A stretch of DNA of 64,000 bases from Neobacillus sp. WH10 (lineage in GTDB: Bacteria > Bacillota > Bacilli > Bacillales > Cytobacillaceae). The notes beneath the pieces were generated by a model that worked only from the letters and a program-made list of their open reading frames with translations, was not told where the DNA came from and did no database searches. The stretch lies in NCBI RefSeq assembly GCF_030123405.1, contig NZ_CP126110.1:992001-1056000 (forward strand). Reading direction: 5' to 3'. This document shows, in pieces, positions 7,815 to 15,948 of this stretch. The stretch's first letter is position 1, and each line of letters opens with the position of its first letter. A program made the position numbers and the translations under genes.

Positions 7815-7887
7815 TTTACTATTGCGTCGATTTAATATTATTACTTTAAATAAGCAGCGATAAGTATTGAGTAATCTAACGCGTAAA

Positions 7888-7930
7888 AAACACCCCTCTA
7901 AACTTAAAAACGAAATTTATAGGGGTGTTT
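7888..7930 (-). terminator. Intrinsic terminator after the DMT transporter gene
   Basis: AAACACCCCT (7888-7897) pairs with AGGGGTGTTT (7921-7930). On the minus strand the stem is followed by a T-run, 40 bp past the transporter stop codon. Confidence 0.75.
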
Positions 7931-7969
7931 AGATTTTGATTTTTGCAATCGGTTGCGAATCCTGTGTCG

Positions 7970-8872
7970 TTACGGTGAAATAGTGGGAGTCTTACCTTTT
8001 TCGCTAACTTTTATCTCAAGTTTTTCACTAAAAAAAGTTGCGCCCAAAACTAGAGCTCCGCCAATCATTTGAATCAAGGTCATACTCTCGCTTAAGAAAA
8101 TCGCTGCGATGATGACGGCGGAAATAGGATCGATATAGCTAAGAACGGCAATTGTTTGCCCTTTTAGTTTTTGAATCGAAGAAAAATATAAAAAATAGCC
8201 TAAACCCGTATGTACAATACCAAGTATTAGTATAAATATAATAGAAGTAGATGTTAAACCAGCAAAGTCAAGATTACCTTGCCACCATACATAGGGAAAC
8301 AAGACCAAAGAAGCTGTCATTAATTGCACTAACGTGATTTCAAATCCAGATAAATTTTTTATAAATTTGTTCATTAAGACCAAACCTGCATAGAATGCTG
8401 CCGCTAAAAGTCCATAGAAAATACCTAGTACGTGATCTTGTGAGCCGTTTGTACCGCCAGTACCAGGATTAACAATTAAAAATAGACCAATCATTGCTGT
8501 GAAGATACAAACAACCTTCACACTCGTTAGTTTTTCTTTAAGAACCCATGGTGCTAACATCATCACAAATATCGGCGCAAAGTAATAGCTAATGGTGGCG
8601 TTAGATATCGTCGTATACCGATAGGACTCAAAGAGAAAGATCCAATTAAAGCCAACTGCCGCCCCCGATAAAAGAAGTAGAATGGCATTTTCTTTTAATG
8701 CTTTAAATGATGGCTTATGTTTGACTAGGAAACTAGCAAGAAGCAAGAATACACTTCCAATGACCCCTCTTATAAACGCAATTTCACTTGAACTCAATTC
8801 AATCTTTTTTACAAAAACCCCTATGCTCCCAAAAATGAGCATTGCCATGATGAGTCGCATTTTCCCTTTCAA
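7970..8872 (-). CDS. EamA/DMT-family transporter
   Basis: 300 residues with ten hydrophobic segments in two homologous halves, the EamA (DUF6) architecture; 'FIRGVIGSVFLLLASF' and 'AVLSYIDPISAVIIAAIFLSE' are the characteristic second-half and first-half elements. It probably exports a metabolite or amino acid at the cytoplasmic membrane; substrate unknown. A TTG at 8872 has a GGGGGG ribosome binding site six bases upstream and is preferred over the ATG at 8860. Monocistronic. Confidence 0.87.
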   Translation of the reverse strand: MKGKMRLIMAMLIFGSIGVFVKKIELSSSEIAFIRGVIGSVFLLLASFLVKHKPSFKALKENAILLLLSGAAVGFNWIFLFESYRYTTISNATISYYFAPIFVMMLAPWVLKEKLTSVKVVCIFTAMIGLFLIVNPGTGGTNGSQDHVLGIFYGLLAAAFYAGLVLMNKFIKNLSGFEITLVQLMTASLVLFPYVWWQGNLDFAGLTSTSIIFILILGIVHTGLGYFLYFSSIQKLKGQTIAVLSYIDPISAVIIAAIFLSESMTLIQMIGGALVLGATFFSEKLEIKVSEKGKTPTISP

Positions 8873-9153
8873 GTTGATCCCCCCTTGTTATTCTTAATCC
8901 AATCACAAAATGAGTGATTTCTCAACTGCTTTTTACTGGTGGGGTGACCGCCAATAGCTATTTTGTTCTTTCGGTAAATGAGTGGCTCTTCCATTTACTG
9001 AGGAGCGTTCCTCAATAAAGCTCCTTAAGAAGTTGATTATGAAAAACTGAAACATTGCATATGAAATGGACTAATAATAAGTGAATTTATGGTAAAATGA
9101 GGTAAAAAAGTAAAGGTGTAGAAGAACATCCATTGTTAAAAGGGGGAGCTTGA

Positions 9154-10122
9154 ATGATTGCTGGAATGATTGTTGCGGGGCTATTATTAATTGGGGTTAC
9201 TGCAGGAGTTACGACGATAATAAAAAATAGTCGACCAAAATTAGCGAAGGAAAACATCCCGGTACGGTTAGGCGTCCTTGAACAGGTTCCAATCCAGCCT
9301 ATGCTTGATAAATTAAACGCAGCTTTAGATGATGATTATGTCCAACAAATTAAGCAGCGTTTTCTTCAGGAGAATCCGAAAAGGACCGAAGATGATTTTG
9401 AGTGGCGGCTGTTTGAGTTAAAGCGTTATTTCCTGTTATCGAATATCTTAAAGAAGACTCCGATGTTTAGTGAAGAAGTGGATGAAGTCTGGCATGATAT
9501 GCTCCTTTTTACGCAAAAATACCAAGCGTTTTCAGAAAAATTTTTAGGGGAAATGCTGCATCATACGCCAAACACGAATCCTGAGCCAGCTCCACAGGAA
9601 CGTGCATTTTTCGATTGGATCTTTTCACAGCTGTTTCAAATTACCCAATATAGCTGGAAATCATGGGGAAGCTTTTTCAAGCATCCGGTTGATCATCAAG
9701 TATTAAAGGAATTTAAAAGCAGTAGCAAAGAATTTCTGATTGAGAAATATTTTAAGGTAAATGAAGATAACAAAGTAACGATTGAATATTTAGTGGCTCA
9801 AATGAAGCAGCAGTTAGGTGAAATTGAAGAAATGTATCGAGCGGATAAAAAGGGTAAGTTCACCAAGAAGAGAACATTTGGCGAAATGTCTGAGCTGTCA
9901 CTTGTTATGGTCTTTTTCTCTTACTATTATTTTGATGAGTATTGGAACTACGCGAAAGCATATGCCTTTGCCAATACCGCTAATTACACGAGCGGCTGCA
10001 CAGCTGCTGTTTTTTGCGGCTCGGCATCATCGGATGGTTCCGGTGATTGTGGCGGAGGGGATAGCGGCGGCTCCAGCTGTTCAAGCTGTTCCAGCTGCGG
10101 CGGCGGCGGTTGTTCCTCTTAA
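9154..10122 (+). CDS. GRDP-like protein with Cys/Gly/Ser-rich tail
   Basis: 322 residues. Residues 1-25 are a hydrophobic N-terminal segment, likely a membrane anchor. Around residues 105-145 'VDEVWHDMLLFTQKYQAF' and 'EMLHHTP' match the glycine-rich-domain-protein-like (DUF1399) core with its conserved WH and HH residues. The last 40 residues are almost only Cys, Gly, Ser and Asp with repeated CSSC and CGGGGC units. Strong AAAGGGGGAGC ribosome binding site. Bacterial relatives are uncharacterised; the tail could bind metal or form disulfides outside the cell. Function unknown. Confidence 0.65.
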   Translation: MIAGMIVAGLLLIGVTAGVTTIIKNSRPKLAKENIPVRLGVLEQVPIQPMLDKLNAALDDDYVQQIKQRFLQENPKRTEDDFEWRLFELKRYFLLSNILKKTPMFSEEVDEVWHDMLLFTQKYQAFSEKFLGEMLHHTPNTNPEPAPQERAFFDWIFSQLFQITQYSWKSWGSFFKHPVDHQVLKEFKSSSKEFLIEKYFKVNEDNKVTIEYLVAQMKQQLGEIEEMYRADKKGKFTKKRTFGEMSELSLVMVFFSYYYFDEYWNYAKAYAFANTANYTSGCTAAVFCGSASSDGSGDCGGGDSGGSSCSSCSSCGGGGCSS

Positions 10123-10149
10123 ACTATGAAAGAATAAAGGATTGTGGAA

Positions 10150-10230
10150 TGTCCTTCATACGGGTAAAGAAAGACGTTTTTGATACAAATTTGAAGATTT
10201 GGCCTTCATAATGGAAATGAAGACTAAAAC
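10150..10230. repeat. Two degenerate units of the CCTTCAT hairpin repeat
   Basis: CCTTCAT occurs at 10152 and 10203, 51 bp apart. The second lies in a hairpin: GATTTGGCCTTCAT (10196-10209), a 7-nt loop, then ATGAAGACTAAAAC (10217-10230). Arms and loop length match the 52-bp array at 28190-28830, here in the opposite orientation. The remainder of 10123-10377 shows no gene. Confidence 0.6.
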
Positions 10231-10377
10231 AAATAAAGTCAGGGCGGTTCGTCCTTTATAAGTTGTAAAGCTCGCTTACCCTTCCTTCAAACTCCAGTTG
10301 AATGTAATATTTTTATAATGGTATTATCGTTAAGTTATTAAAGATTAAATACATTATCCTTAAAGCAGGTGTAAGGG

Positions 10378-11226
10378 TTGGAGAAACAATTCAGTACTAA
10401 CAACAGTAGTTTAAAAAAATATAGTGCAGACTGTGAAAATTGCTTTGGATTGTGCTGTGTAGCATTGCCTTATGCAAAATCGGCTGATTTCCCGATCGAT
10501 AAAGACGGCGGGACCCCATGTTCCAACTTGCAATCAGATTATCGGTGTGGGATTCATAACAATCTCAGACAAAAAGGGTATCGCGGTTGTGCTGTATATG
10601 AATGCTTTGGTGCAGGTCAAAAAGTATCTCAAGTCACCTTTGATGGAAACGATTGGCGGGATCACCCAGAGTTAGCTAAGGAAATGTTTAGGGTATTTCC
10701 AATTATGCAGCAGCTTAATGAAATGCTTTATTACTTAAATGAAGCACTTAGTTTAGAAGAAGCGCAGCCTATATATCAAGATTTACAGGCAGCTTTAGAA
10801 GAAACGGAGCATCTCACTTACTTAAGCCCTCAATCTATTATGGAGCTTAATGTTCCAGCTCATAGAACAATTATTAATGATTTACTTTTACGGACAAGTG
10901 AACTAGTTCGTGCGAAAGTTCCACCTAACAAAAATAAAAAAATAAGCAGGGGAATGGACCTATTAGGTGCAAATTTAAGAGGAGCAAACCTAAAAGGGGC
11001 TAACTTAAGAGGAGCTTTGCTTATAGCAGCTGACCTTAGAGAAGCTGACATGAGAGCAACAGATCTTATCGGGGCAGATTTTAGAGACGCTGATTTACGT
11101 GGTGCTAATCTAACAGGAAGTATCTTTCTCACTCAAGCACAAATTAACTCGGCCAAGGGCGATATAACTACTAAACTGCCACCTTCTTTAACCATTCCTG
11201 ATCATTGGCGCAGTGTGGATGAATAA
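10378..11226 (+). CDS. Pentapeptide-repeat protein with N-terminal cysteine cluster
   Basis: 282 residues from a TTG preceded by AGGTGTAAGGG. Residues 18-75 contain seven cysteines in 'CENCFGLCC', 'PCSNL', 'YRCGIHN', 'RGCAVYECFG', a pattern like the YkgJ-type zinc/iron-chelating domain. Residues 195-255 are A(D/N)LxX pentapeptide repeats ('GANLRGANLKGANLRGALL') that fold as a right-handed quadrilateral helix. Proteins of this type occur in bacilli but lack known function; gyrase protection (as in Qnr) is possible for the repeat part but not demonstrable here. Confidence 0.8.
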   Translation: MEKQFSTNNSSLKKYSADCENCFGLCCVALPYAKSADFPIDKDGGTPCSNLQSDYRCGIHNNLRQKGYRGCAVYECFGAGQKVSQVTFDGNDWRDHPELAKEMFRVFPIMQQLNEMLYYLNEALSLEEAQPIYQDLQAALEETEHLTYLSPQSIMELNVPAHRTIINDLLLRTSELVRAKVPPNKNKKISRGMDLLGANLRGANLKGANLRGALLIAADLREADMRATDLIGADFRDADLRGANLTGSIFLTQAQINSAKGDITTKLPPSLTIPDHWRSVDE

Positions 11227-11371
11227 TGGATGTTTATCAATAGAAATAAGGATAGCTGGATTTCACCAAAGAGAAAGTTTCCTCTATTAAGCTGTTATTC
11301 ATTCATAATTGATAAAAATGAAATGACTTCAAGTTATATGTTAAGATTTCTAATAAAAAGGAGGAATAAAT

Positions 11372-12208
11372 ATGCCAACAAGTTTAAAAGACACGACTAC
11401 TTTACATAATGGTGTGAAAATGCCATGGATGGGATTAGGGGTTTTTAAAGTAACTGAAGGTGAAGAGGTTATCCAGTCCGTAAAAGCAGCTATAAGGAAC
11501 GGATATATTAGTATTGACACAGCCGCTATTTATGGTAATGAAGAAGGTGTTGGCCAATCCATTAGAGAATCCAGCGTTCCTCGAGAAGAATTATTTATTA
11601 CTTCAAAGGTTTGGAATTCTGATCAAGGCTATGAATCCACTTTAAAAGCTTTCGAAACCAGCCTTAACAAGCTTGGACTTGATTACTTGGATCTTTACTT
11701 AATTCATTGGCCTGGTAAAGATAAGTATAAAGAAACGTGGAAGGCTCTTGAAAAACTTTACAAAGATGGCCGCGTGCGCGCCATTGGAGTAAGTAACTTT
11801 CAGATTCATCATTTAGAGGATTTAATCAGTTCCGCGGAGATTAAACCGATGGTAAATCAGGTTGAATATCATCCACATTTAACACAAAAAGAGCTTCACG
11901 CATTTTGTGAAAAAGAAGGAATTCAACTAGAAGCATGGTCGCCTTTAAAGCAGGGGCAGCTGCTAAACGAACCGATTCTTGTAGATATTGCTCATAAATA
12001 TAATAAATCCGTTGCTCAAGTCATCTTGCGCTGGGATCTTCAAAATGGAGTCGTTACGATTCCAAAATCGATTAAAGAACATCGAATTATTGAAAACGCA
12101 GATGTTTTTGATTTTGAATTAACTTCAGAAGATATGGAAAAAATCGATGGCCTAAATCAAGATAGCCGCGCAGGATCACATCCGGACACAATGACCGTAG
12201 GGTTTTAA
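11372..12208 (+). CDS. yvgN: Aldo/keto reductase, YvgN-type glyoxal/methylglyoxal reductase
   Basis: 278 residues that align closely from end to end with Bacillus YvgN as remembered ('MPTSLKDT', 'YLDLYLIHWPGKDKYK', 'RAIGVSNF', 'VVTIPKSIKEHRI'). The AKR catalytic tetrad is visible: Asp and Tyr in 'SIDTAAIYGN', Lys in 'FITSKVW', His in 'LIHWPG'. The enzyme reduces glyoxal, methylglyoxal and other aldehydes with NADPH in the cytosol. AAGGAGG ribosome binding site; followed by its own terminator. Confidence 0.93.
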   Translation: MPTSLKDTTTLHNGVKMPWMGLGVFKVTEGEEVIQSVKAAIRNGYISIDTAAIYGNEEGVGQSIRESSVPREELFITSKVWNSDQGYESTLKAFETSLNKLGLDYLDLYLIHWPGKDKYKETWKALEKLYKDGRVRAIGVSNFQIHHLEDLISSAEIKPMVNQVEYHPHLTQKELHAFCEKEGIQLEAWSPLKQGQLLNEPILVDIAHKYNKSVAQVILRWDLQNGVVTIPKSIKEHRIIENADVFDFELTSEDMEKIDGLNQDSRAGSHPDTMTVGF

Positions 12209-12293
12209 GCCAAAATTGAATCTCTGGGGTAGATGATGGTCCTTGGCTTGAAAACTATATAAAATTTTTCAATTAAATTGGTTAACTATCTTT

Positions 12294-12334
12294 AGAACCT
12301 TGCTGTGATTTATTGGCATGGTTCTATTTTTTTT
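12294..12334 (+). terminator. Terminator after yvgN (AACCTTGC family)
   Basis: AGAACCTTGC (12294-12303) and GCATGGTTCT (12316-12325) form a stem with one mismatch followed by eight or more T. Similar AACCTTGC/GCAAGGTT hairpins end other genes at 18771 and 50720. Confidence 0.75.
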
Positions 12335-12409
12335 AACAAGTATTATTGTTTTATAAACATTTTTCGCGAACATTAAAATTTTATTTTGATAAAAATGGAA
12401 ATTAAACCG

Positions 12410-12447
12410 AATATACCTTGACTGGAATATTCCTATTAGGGTATATT
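12410..12447 (+). promoter_or_regulatory. Promoter flanked by inverted repeats, probable ArsR operator
   Basis: -35 TTGACT (12418-12423) and -10 TATATT (12442-12447) are 18 bp apart. AATATACC (12410-12417) and GGTATATT (12440-12447) are perfect inverted repeats that abut the -35 and cover the -10. A dimeric repressor bound here would block the polymerase, fitting autoregulation by the ArsR protein encoded directly downstream. Confidence 0.65.
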
Positions 12448-12453
12448 TAATGC

Positions 12454-12789
12454 ATGGAAAAAATTTTGAGTGCCCTTGCCGAACCTAACCGCTTTCACAT
12501 CATTGAATTATTGCGTGATGGCTCCCTTACAGTGGGGGAAATCGCCGATCAACTTCGGCTTCGCCAGCCTCAGGTTTCCAAGCATCTCCGCGTACTTACC
12601 GACGCTGAACTCGTCGAGGTACAACCGATGGCCAATCGTAGGATCTACAAGCTGCGGCCGCAGCCGCTTATCGAGCTAGGCGCTTGGCTGGAATCCTTCC
12701 GACACATTTGGGATGAGAGATTCGATCGATTGGATGACTACCTAATGGAATTGCAAGGAAAGGAAAAGAAACATGGCGACAAGGAATAG
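12454..12789 (+). CDS. ArsR-family winged-helix regulator, apparently leaderless
   Basis: 111 residues with the ArsR fold: 'ILSALAEPNRFHIIELLRDG', recognition helix region 'RQPQVSKHLRVLTDAELV', wing 'RRIYKLRP'. No CxC metal site is present, so it resembles the ArsR regulators paired with AHSA1 proteins rather than metal sensors. The start codon lies 7 bp after the -10 and has no Shine-Dalgarno sequence, so the mRNA probably begins at or within a few bases of the ATG. It heads a two-gene operon with the SRPBCC protein. Confidence 0.88.
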   Translation: MEKILSALAEPNRFHIIELLRDGSLTVGEIADQLRLRQPQVSKHLRVLTDAELVEVQPMANRRIYKLRPQPLIELGAWLESFRHIWDERFDRLDDYLMELQGKEKKHGDKE

Positions 12790-12884
12790 TACAGCAGAGG
12801 TGTATATGTGTACATTCCAAACTTTAAGGAAGGAGGATTGTTTCGTTTTTATCAAAAATTTAATTTGGATTGGGAGGAATGGGA

Positions 12885-13394
12885 ATGTTTGATAAAAATT
12901 TGGTAACGAAAGTAGAAGGGCGAGAACTCGTCATGGAGCGGATCTTTGATGCACCACGAGATCTCGTATTTAAAGTTTTTTCTGAGCCTGATCACTTGGC
13001 GAAATGGTGGGGACCAAAAGGATGGCAAACTGAAAATCGTAAATTTGAGTTTAAGCCTAACGGAGTATGGCATTATTGCATGCGGTGTATTGATAAGAAT
13101 CAAGGAGACTTTTACGGCCAAGAATCTTGGGGTAAAGCTGTCTATCATGAAATAATTGAACCTGAGAAAATTGTCCATACTGATATGTTTGTAGATGAAG
13201 ATGGAAATGCTGTTGATGGAATGCCGGAGATACTTGTGACAATGATGTTCATTGAACACGAAGGTAAGACAAACATCATTACACGGTCTCGATTTGCTTC
13301 AGTCGAAGCACTTCAGCAAGTAATGGATATGGGTGTAGTCCAAGGATTTGCCTCACAATTTGAACGATTGGATGATTATTTAGGTGAATTGTAA
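12885..13394 (+). CDS. AHSA1-type SRPBCC domain protein
   Basis: 169 residues from the ATG at 12885, six bases after GGAGGA; earlier in-frame starts overlap that site. Typical START/AHSA1 pattern: 'RELVMERIFDAPRDLVFKVF', 'LAKWWGPKGW', a central 'VYHEIIEPEKIVHTD' strand and 'GFASQFERLDDYL' C-terminal helix. The fold binds hydrophobic ligands. Co-transcribed with ArsR, a common pairing; ligand unknown. Confidence 0.88.
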   Translation: MFDKNLVTKVEGRELVMERIFDAPRDLVFKVFSEPDHLAKWWGPKGWQTENRKFEFKPNGVWHYCMRCIDKNQGDFYGQESWGKAVYHEIIEPEKIVHTDMFVDEDGNAVDGMPEILVTMMFIEHEGKTNIITRSRFASVEALQQVMDMGVVQGFASQFERLDDYLGEL

Positions 13395-13477
13395 AGATAA
13401 AAATTTTTAATGCTGGTGTTGCTTTAAAATAAAGTTTGATTAAATTAACTCTATACACCTTGATAAAAGTGCAAATA

Positions 13478-13526
13478 GAAAAAGCGTGTTTTGAAAAAAA
13501 GATTGATCAAAAAACGCTTTTCTATA
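13478..13526 (+). terminator. Terminator after the ArsR/AHSA1 operon
   Basis: AAAAGCGT near 13480 and ACGCTTTT near 13513 form the base of an A/T-rich hairpin with further pairing inside, 85 bp past the stop codon. Confidence 0.6.
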
Positions 13527-14005
13527 CTCAATTGAATCTGCCTTTTATAAAAAAGTTTGATTATTTCTGTAATCTTTCCTCCATTAAAGCGCCCGATTCC
13601 TGAATAAGAAAGTGTACAAAGAAGATAAAGTATTAGACTCTAATCGCTAAGTCTATGTACATTTAACGAGGATCGGATCGAAGACTCTCCGAAAATAAGT
13701 ATTAGACTGACGTGTTTAGTAGAATAGCCCCAGTCTTGGACAATAAAATATAGTCCTAGATTGCGGCGGACTCCTTCATTGGTGTCGAGAGATGCTGAAA
13801 TACGCCATCATGGGCATGAACCAGTCGTTAGATAAGCTTGCTGCAAATTTGATGTAAATCAAATAAAAAAACCTCGATGGTTCCAGACGCCAAGTCATTG
13901 GGAGATGCGCGCAGTCGGAAAATCCATGAGGTTTGATTTTGTAGTGCAAATATATCATAAATAAAATTAAAGTCAACTAAACTAATAGGAATCGAGGAGA
14001 TATAG
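13527..14005. other. Gene-poor spacer with possible coding remnant and hairpin
   Basis: A 37-codon open stretch ending in TAA at 13855-13857 reads protein-like near its end ('YAIMGMNQSLDKLAANLM') but has no start signal; it may be a gene remnant. An inverted repeat (AACCTC-ATGG near 13869-13880 with CCATGAGGTT near 13924-13933) has a T-run on the minus side. No intact gene is seen. Confidence 0.4.
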
Positions 14006-14584
14006 ATGGGTAAAATTATTGCATCGGTTAGCTGCACGTTGGATGGAGTCTATACAGGGCCGGAAGGTGACGAGAATAACATGGTGAGCTGGGCAATGCC
14101 CGGAATTATAGACTCCACCACCGATAATTTGGTTATGTTCCAGAATGCTGACGCCATCTTGATGGGGCGGGTTAATTACGAAGGCCTTGCGAGCTATTGG
14201 CCATTCCAGGAGGGGGAGTTCGCCGAAGCAATGAACAATACTCCCAAATATGTGGCCACGCGCAATCGCGAGCTTACGGAAGTGCAATGGGGGGACTTCG
14301 GCGACACAATTTCCCTGCTCGCTGGTGATTTAAATGAACGTGTAGCTACGCTTAAGAGTGACATCGAAGGCAGCATCATCGTTCCGGGGAGTGCCGGCCT
14401 TGTGCAAAGTCTATTAAATGCAGGTTTCGTGGACGAAATCAACATGATTATCCACCCTGTCGTCCTCGGGAGCGGTAAGGGATATCTGGATAGCATTGCT
14501 GCAAGGAAAGACCTAAAGCTCATTGGTACACAACTTTATGAAACGAGTGGTTCCATAAGACTTCGTTATGAGATGGTAAAATGA
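14006..14584 (+). CDS. Dihydrofolate-reductase-family (RibD C-terminal) protein
   Basis: 192 residues. 'IIASVSCTLDGVYTGPEGD' at the N-terminus, 'ILMGRVNYEGLASYW' and 'IIVPGSAGLVQSLLNAGFVDE' with 'VVLGSGKGYL' match the RibD-C/DHFR-like NADPH-binding fold (YyaP, YwjB and relatives). A reductase is likely but the substrate is unknown; such single-domain proteins are not the main DHFR. GAGGAGA ribosome binding site. The gene is somewhat more G+C-rich than its flanks. Confidence 0.85.
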   Translation: MGKIIASVSCTLDGVYTGPEGDENNMVSWAMPGIIDSTTDNLVMFQNADAILMGRVNYEGLASYWPFQEGEFAEAMNNTPKYVATRNRELTEVQWGDFGDTISLLAGDLNERVATLKSDIEGSIIVPGSAGLVQSLLNAGFVDEINMIIHPVVLGSGKGYLDSIAARKDLKLIGTQLYETSGSIRLRYEMVK

Positions 14585-14600
14585 CCAAGTAAAGTAAGTT

Positions 14601-14774
14601 CCATTCATGGTCAAGACCGGTGATCACGGTACCGTTGATCTGGACCATTTTCTCGGTACATACCGGTTGCTTCCGAAAGGGTCCTTAGCAATAGTCCCAA
14701 ATAGCAACAACTTCCTGCCTGTGAGTCATCATCAAGATGTGCTTACATTGCTAAAAGATTTTCTAAAATCATAA
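14601..14774 (+). pseudogene. Alpha/beta-hydrolase C-terminal remnant
   Basis: A 57-codon frame with no start, ending in TAA 14772-14774. 'VKTGDHGTVDLDHFLGTYRL', then 'LAIVPNSNNFLPVSHHQDV' and 'LLKDFLKS', match the end of alpha/beta hydrolases (GDHD, then the catalytic His region GHFLP and a terminal FL helix). The GH expected before F is replaced by NN. It starts right after a stop, 17 bp past the DHFR-like gene, so the rest of the gene is gone. Confidence 0.55.
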
Positions 14775-14837
14775 ATCGAAGTGCCTCCATCGCCACTTAG
14801 TCAGTGGGAGTTGGTTGTTCTTTTACATTCTCTCGTT

Positions 14838-14900
14838 AATCTGACCGTTTCCTCTAGAAACGGTTAGATTTATTCCATTAAATGGCCCTTTAATGGAATA
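14838..14900. repeat. Two adjacent strong hairpins
   Basis: First: AATCTGACCGTTTC (14838-14851) with GAAACGGTTAGATT (14857-14870), one mismatch. Second: TATTCCATTAAA (14871-14882) with TTTAATGGAATA (14889-14900), perfect 12-bp stem and 6-nt loop. They are contiguous, with no gene on either side within several hundred bases; likely terminators or a mobile hairpin element. Confidence 0.55.
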
Positions 14901-15060
14901 TCATACTGGATTTTTTTTACAACATCTACAAGAATATAAAAAGAAAAATTTAGTACAGGATTTTAATCAAACTTTATAATAAATTATCGAACTTTTTTAC
15001 CAATTATCAATCTTTATTTTAAATCTACAAATGAAATGATCATATTGCTGAAAATAATGC

Positions 15061-15233
15061 TAATATATGGACTACCGTGGCAAAGAAATTAATGCCCGTC
15101 GAGTTTTCATTGTACCGAATAAACTCGTCTGACTGGGGAGCAGGTATCGATTGAACCTACCTCATAGGAAAAATGTATATTTAACCAACTAAAAAGCAGT
15201 GGATTTCACATTAGAAATCGCACTGCTTTTGTC
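15061..15233 (+). ncRNA. Candidate small RNA ending in a strong terminator
   Basis: An extended -10 (TGCTAATAT, 15057-15065) precedes a structured stretch with CGAGTTT (about 15099) pairing AAACTCG (about 15124). A perfect-ended terminator follows: AAAGCAGTG-GATTTC with GAAATC-G-CACTGCTTT, 15193-15229, and a T-rich tail. No open frame of note lies between. The rest of 14901-15444 shows nothing else. Existence of the transcript is inference. Confidence 0.35.
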
Positions 15234-15444
15234 TTTGTATTAGAGGGGAATCTGGTTACGTTAATAAACCCCTATTTCAACTAATGAAGGAAATATAGTT
15301 TAAAAAAGAAATAACTTAATAACAAAGAATATATAATTAACTGGATTGAGTTTTTATTTTCTTTATATTTTTCCCTTGAAACGTATGTAATTTAAGAAAC
15401 AATTGGTAACATGAAAATGCTAGTAGAAATGGAGAGGATGGGCC

Positions 15445-15948
15445 ATGACACACCCTACATTAGAAATGTACAATTACCATGTTTGGGCAAATGGAGTTAT
15501 CATTGATCGTTTAAGTGAACTTCCGCAGGAGATTTATCATAAGGACATTCAGAGTGGGTTTTCTTCAGTATCAAAAGTGTTGTCTCACATTTATCTGACT
15601 GATTACTCATGGTTTGAAATTATCTCAGGTAAAGGTATGAATGAAGCAATGGCGTCAGCGGATGAATTAAGAGAACATGTGGAAACCAAAAGTATTGAAG
15701 AAATGAAAAAATTGTTTATAGAAATATCTGAACAGTACAAGGCATTTCTGAACGATCAAGAAGATATCGAAAAGTTGATAGTTGTAGATAACCCGTATGC
15801 TGGGTTGCTCGAGACTTCCATTTCCGAGACTATCCTTCACATTGTCACTCACGGATCCTATCACCGTGGTAATATAGCAACCATGTTGCGGCATATGGGG
15901 CACACCTCTGTAATGCAAGATTTTGGACTTTATTTATATGCAAAATAG
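15445..15948 (+). CDS. DinB-family protein
   Basis: 167 residues of the DinB/YfiT-like four-helix bundle: 'MYNYHVWANGVIIDRLSELP' at the start, 'SVSKVLSHIYLTDYSWFE' with the first metal-binding His, and 'ILHIVTHGSYHRGNIATMLR' with two more. The three His bind a divalent metal in the family, which includes thiol-dependent transferases and DNA-damage-inducible proteins. AGAGGATGG ribosome binding site. Monocistronic; a HAD remnant on the other strand overlaps its last bases. Confidence 0.88.
   Translation: MTHPTLEMYNYHVWANGVIIDRLSELPQEIYHKDIQSGFSSVSKVLSHIYLTDYSWFEIISGKGMNEAMASADELREHVETKSIEEMKKLFIEISEQYKAFLNDQEDIEKLIVVDNPYAGLLETSISETILHIVTHGSYHRGNIATMLRHMGHTSVMQDFGLYLYAK

Noticed and set aside
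12852..13259. Minus-strand 135-codon open frame opposite the SRPBCC gene
   Set aside because: It is the antisense shadow of a well supported plus-strand gene, with poor composition and no start signal.
13747..13857. Transposase remnant
   Set aside because: A short protein-like stretch, but no recognisable transposase motif and no terminal repeats.
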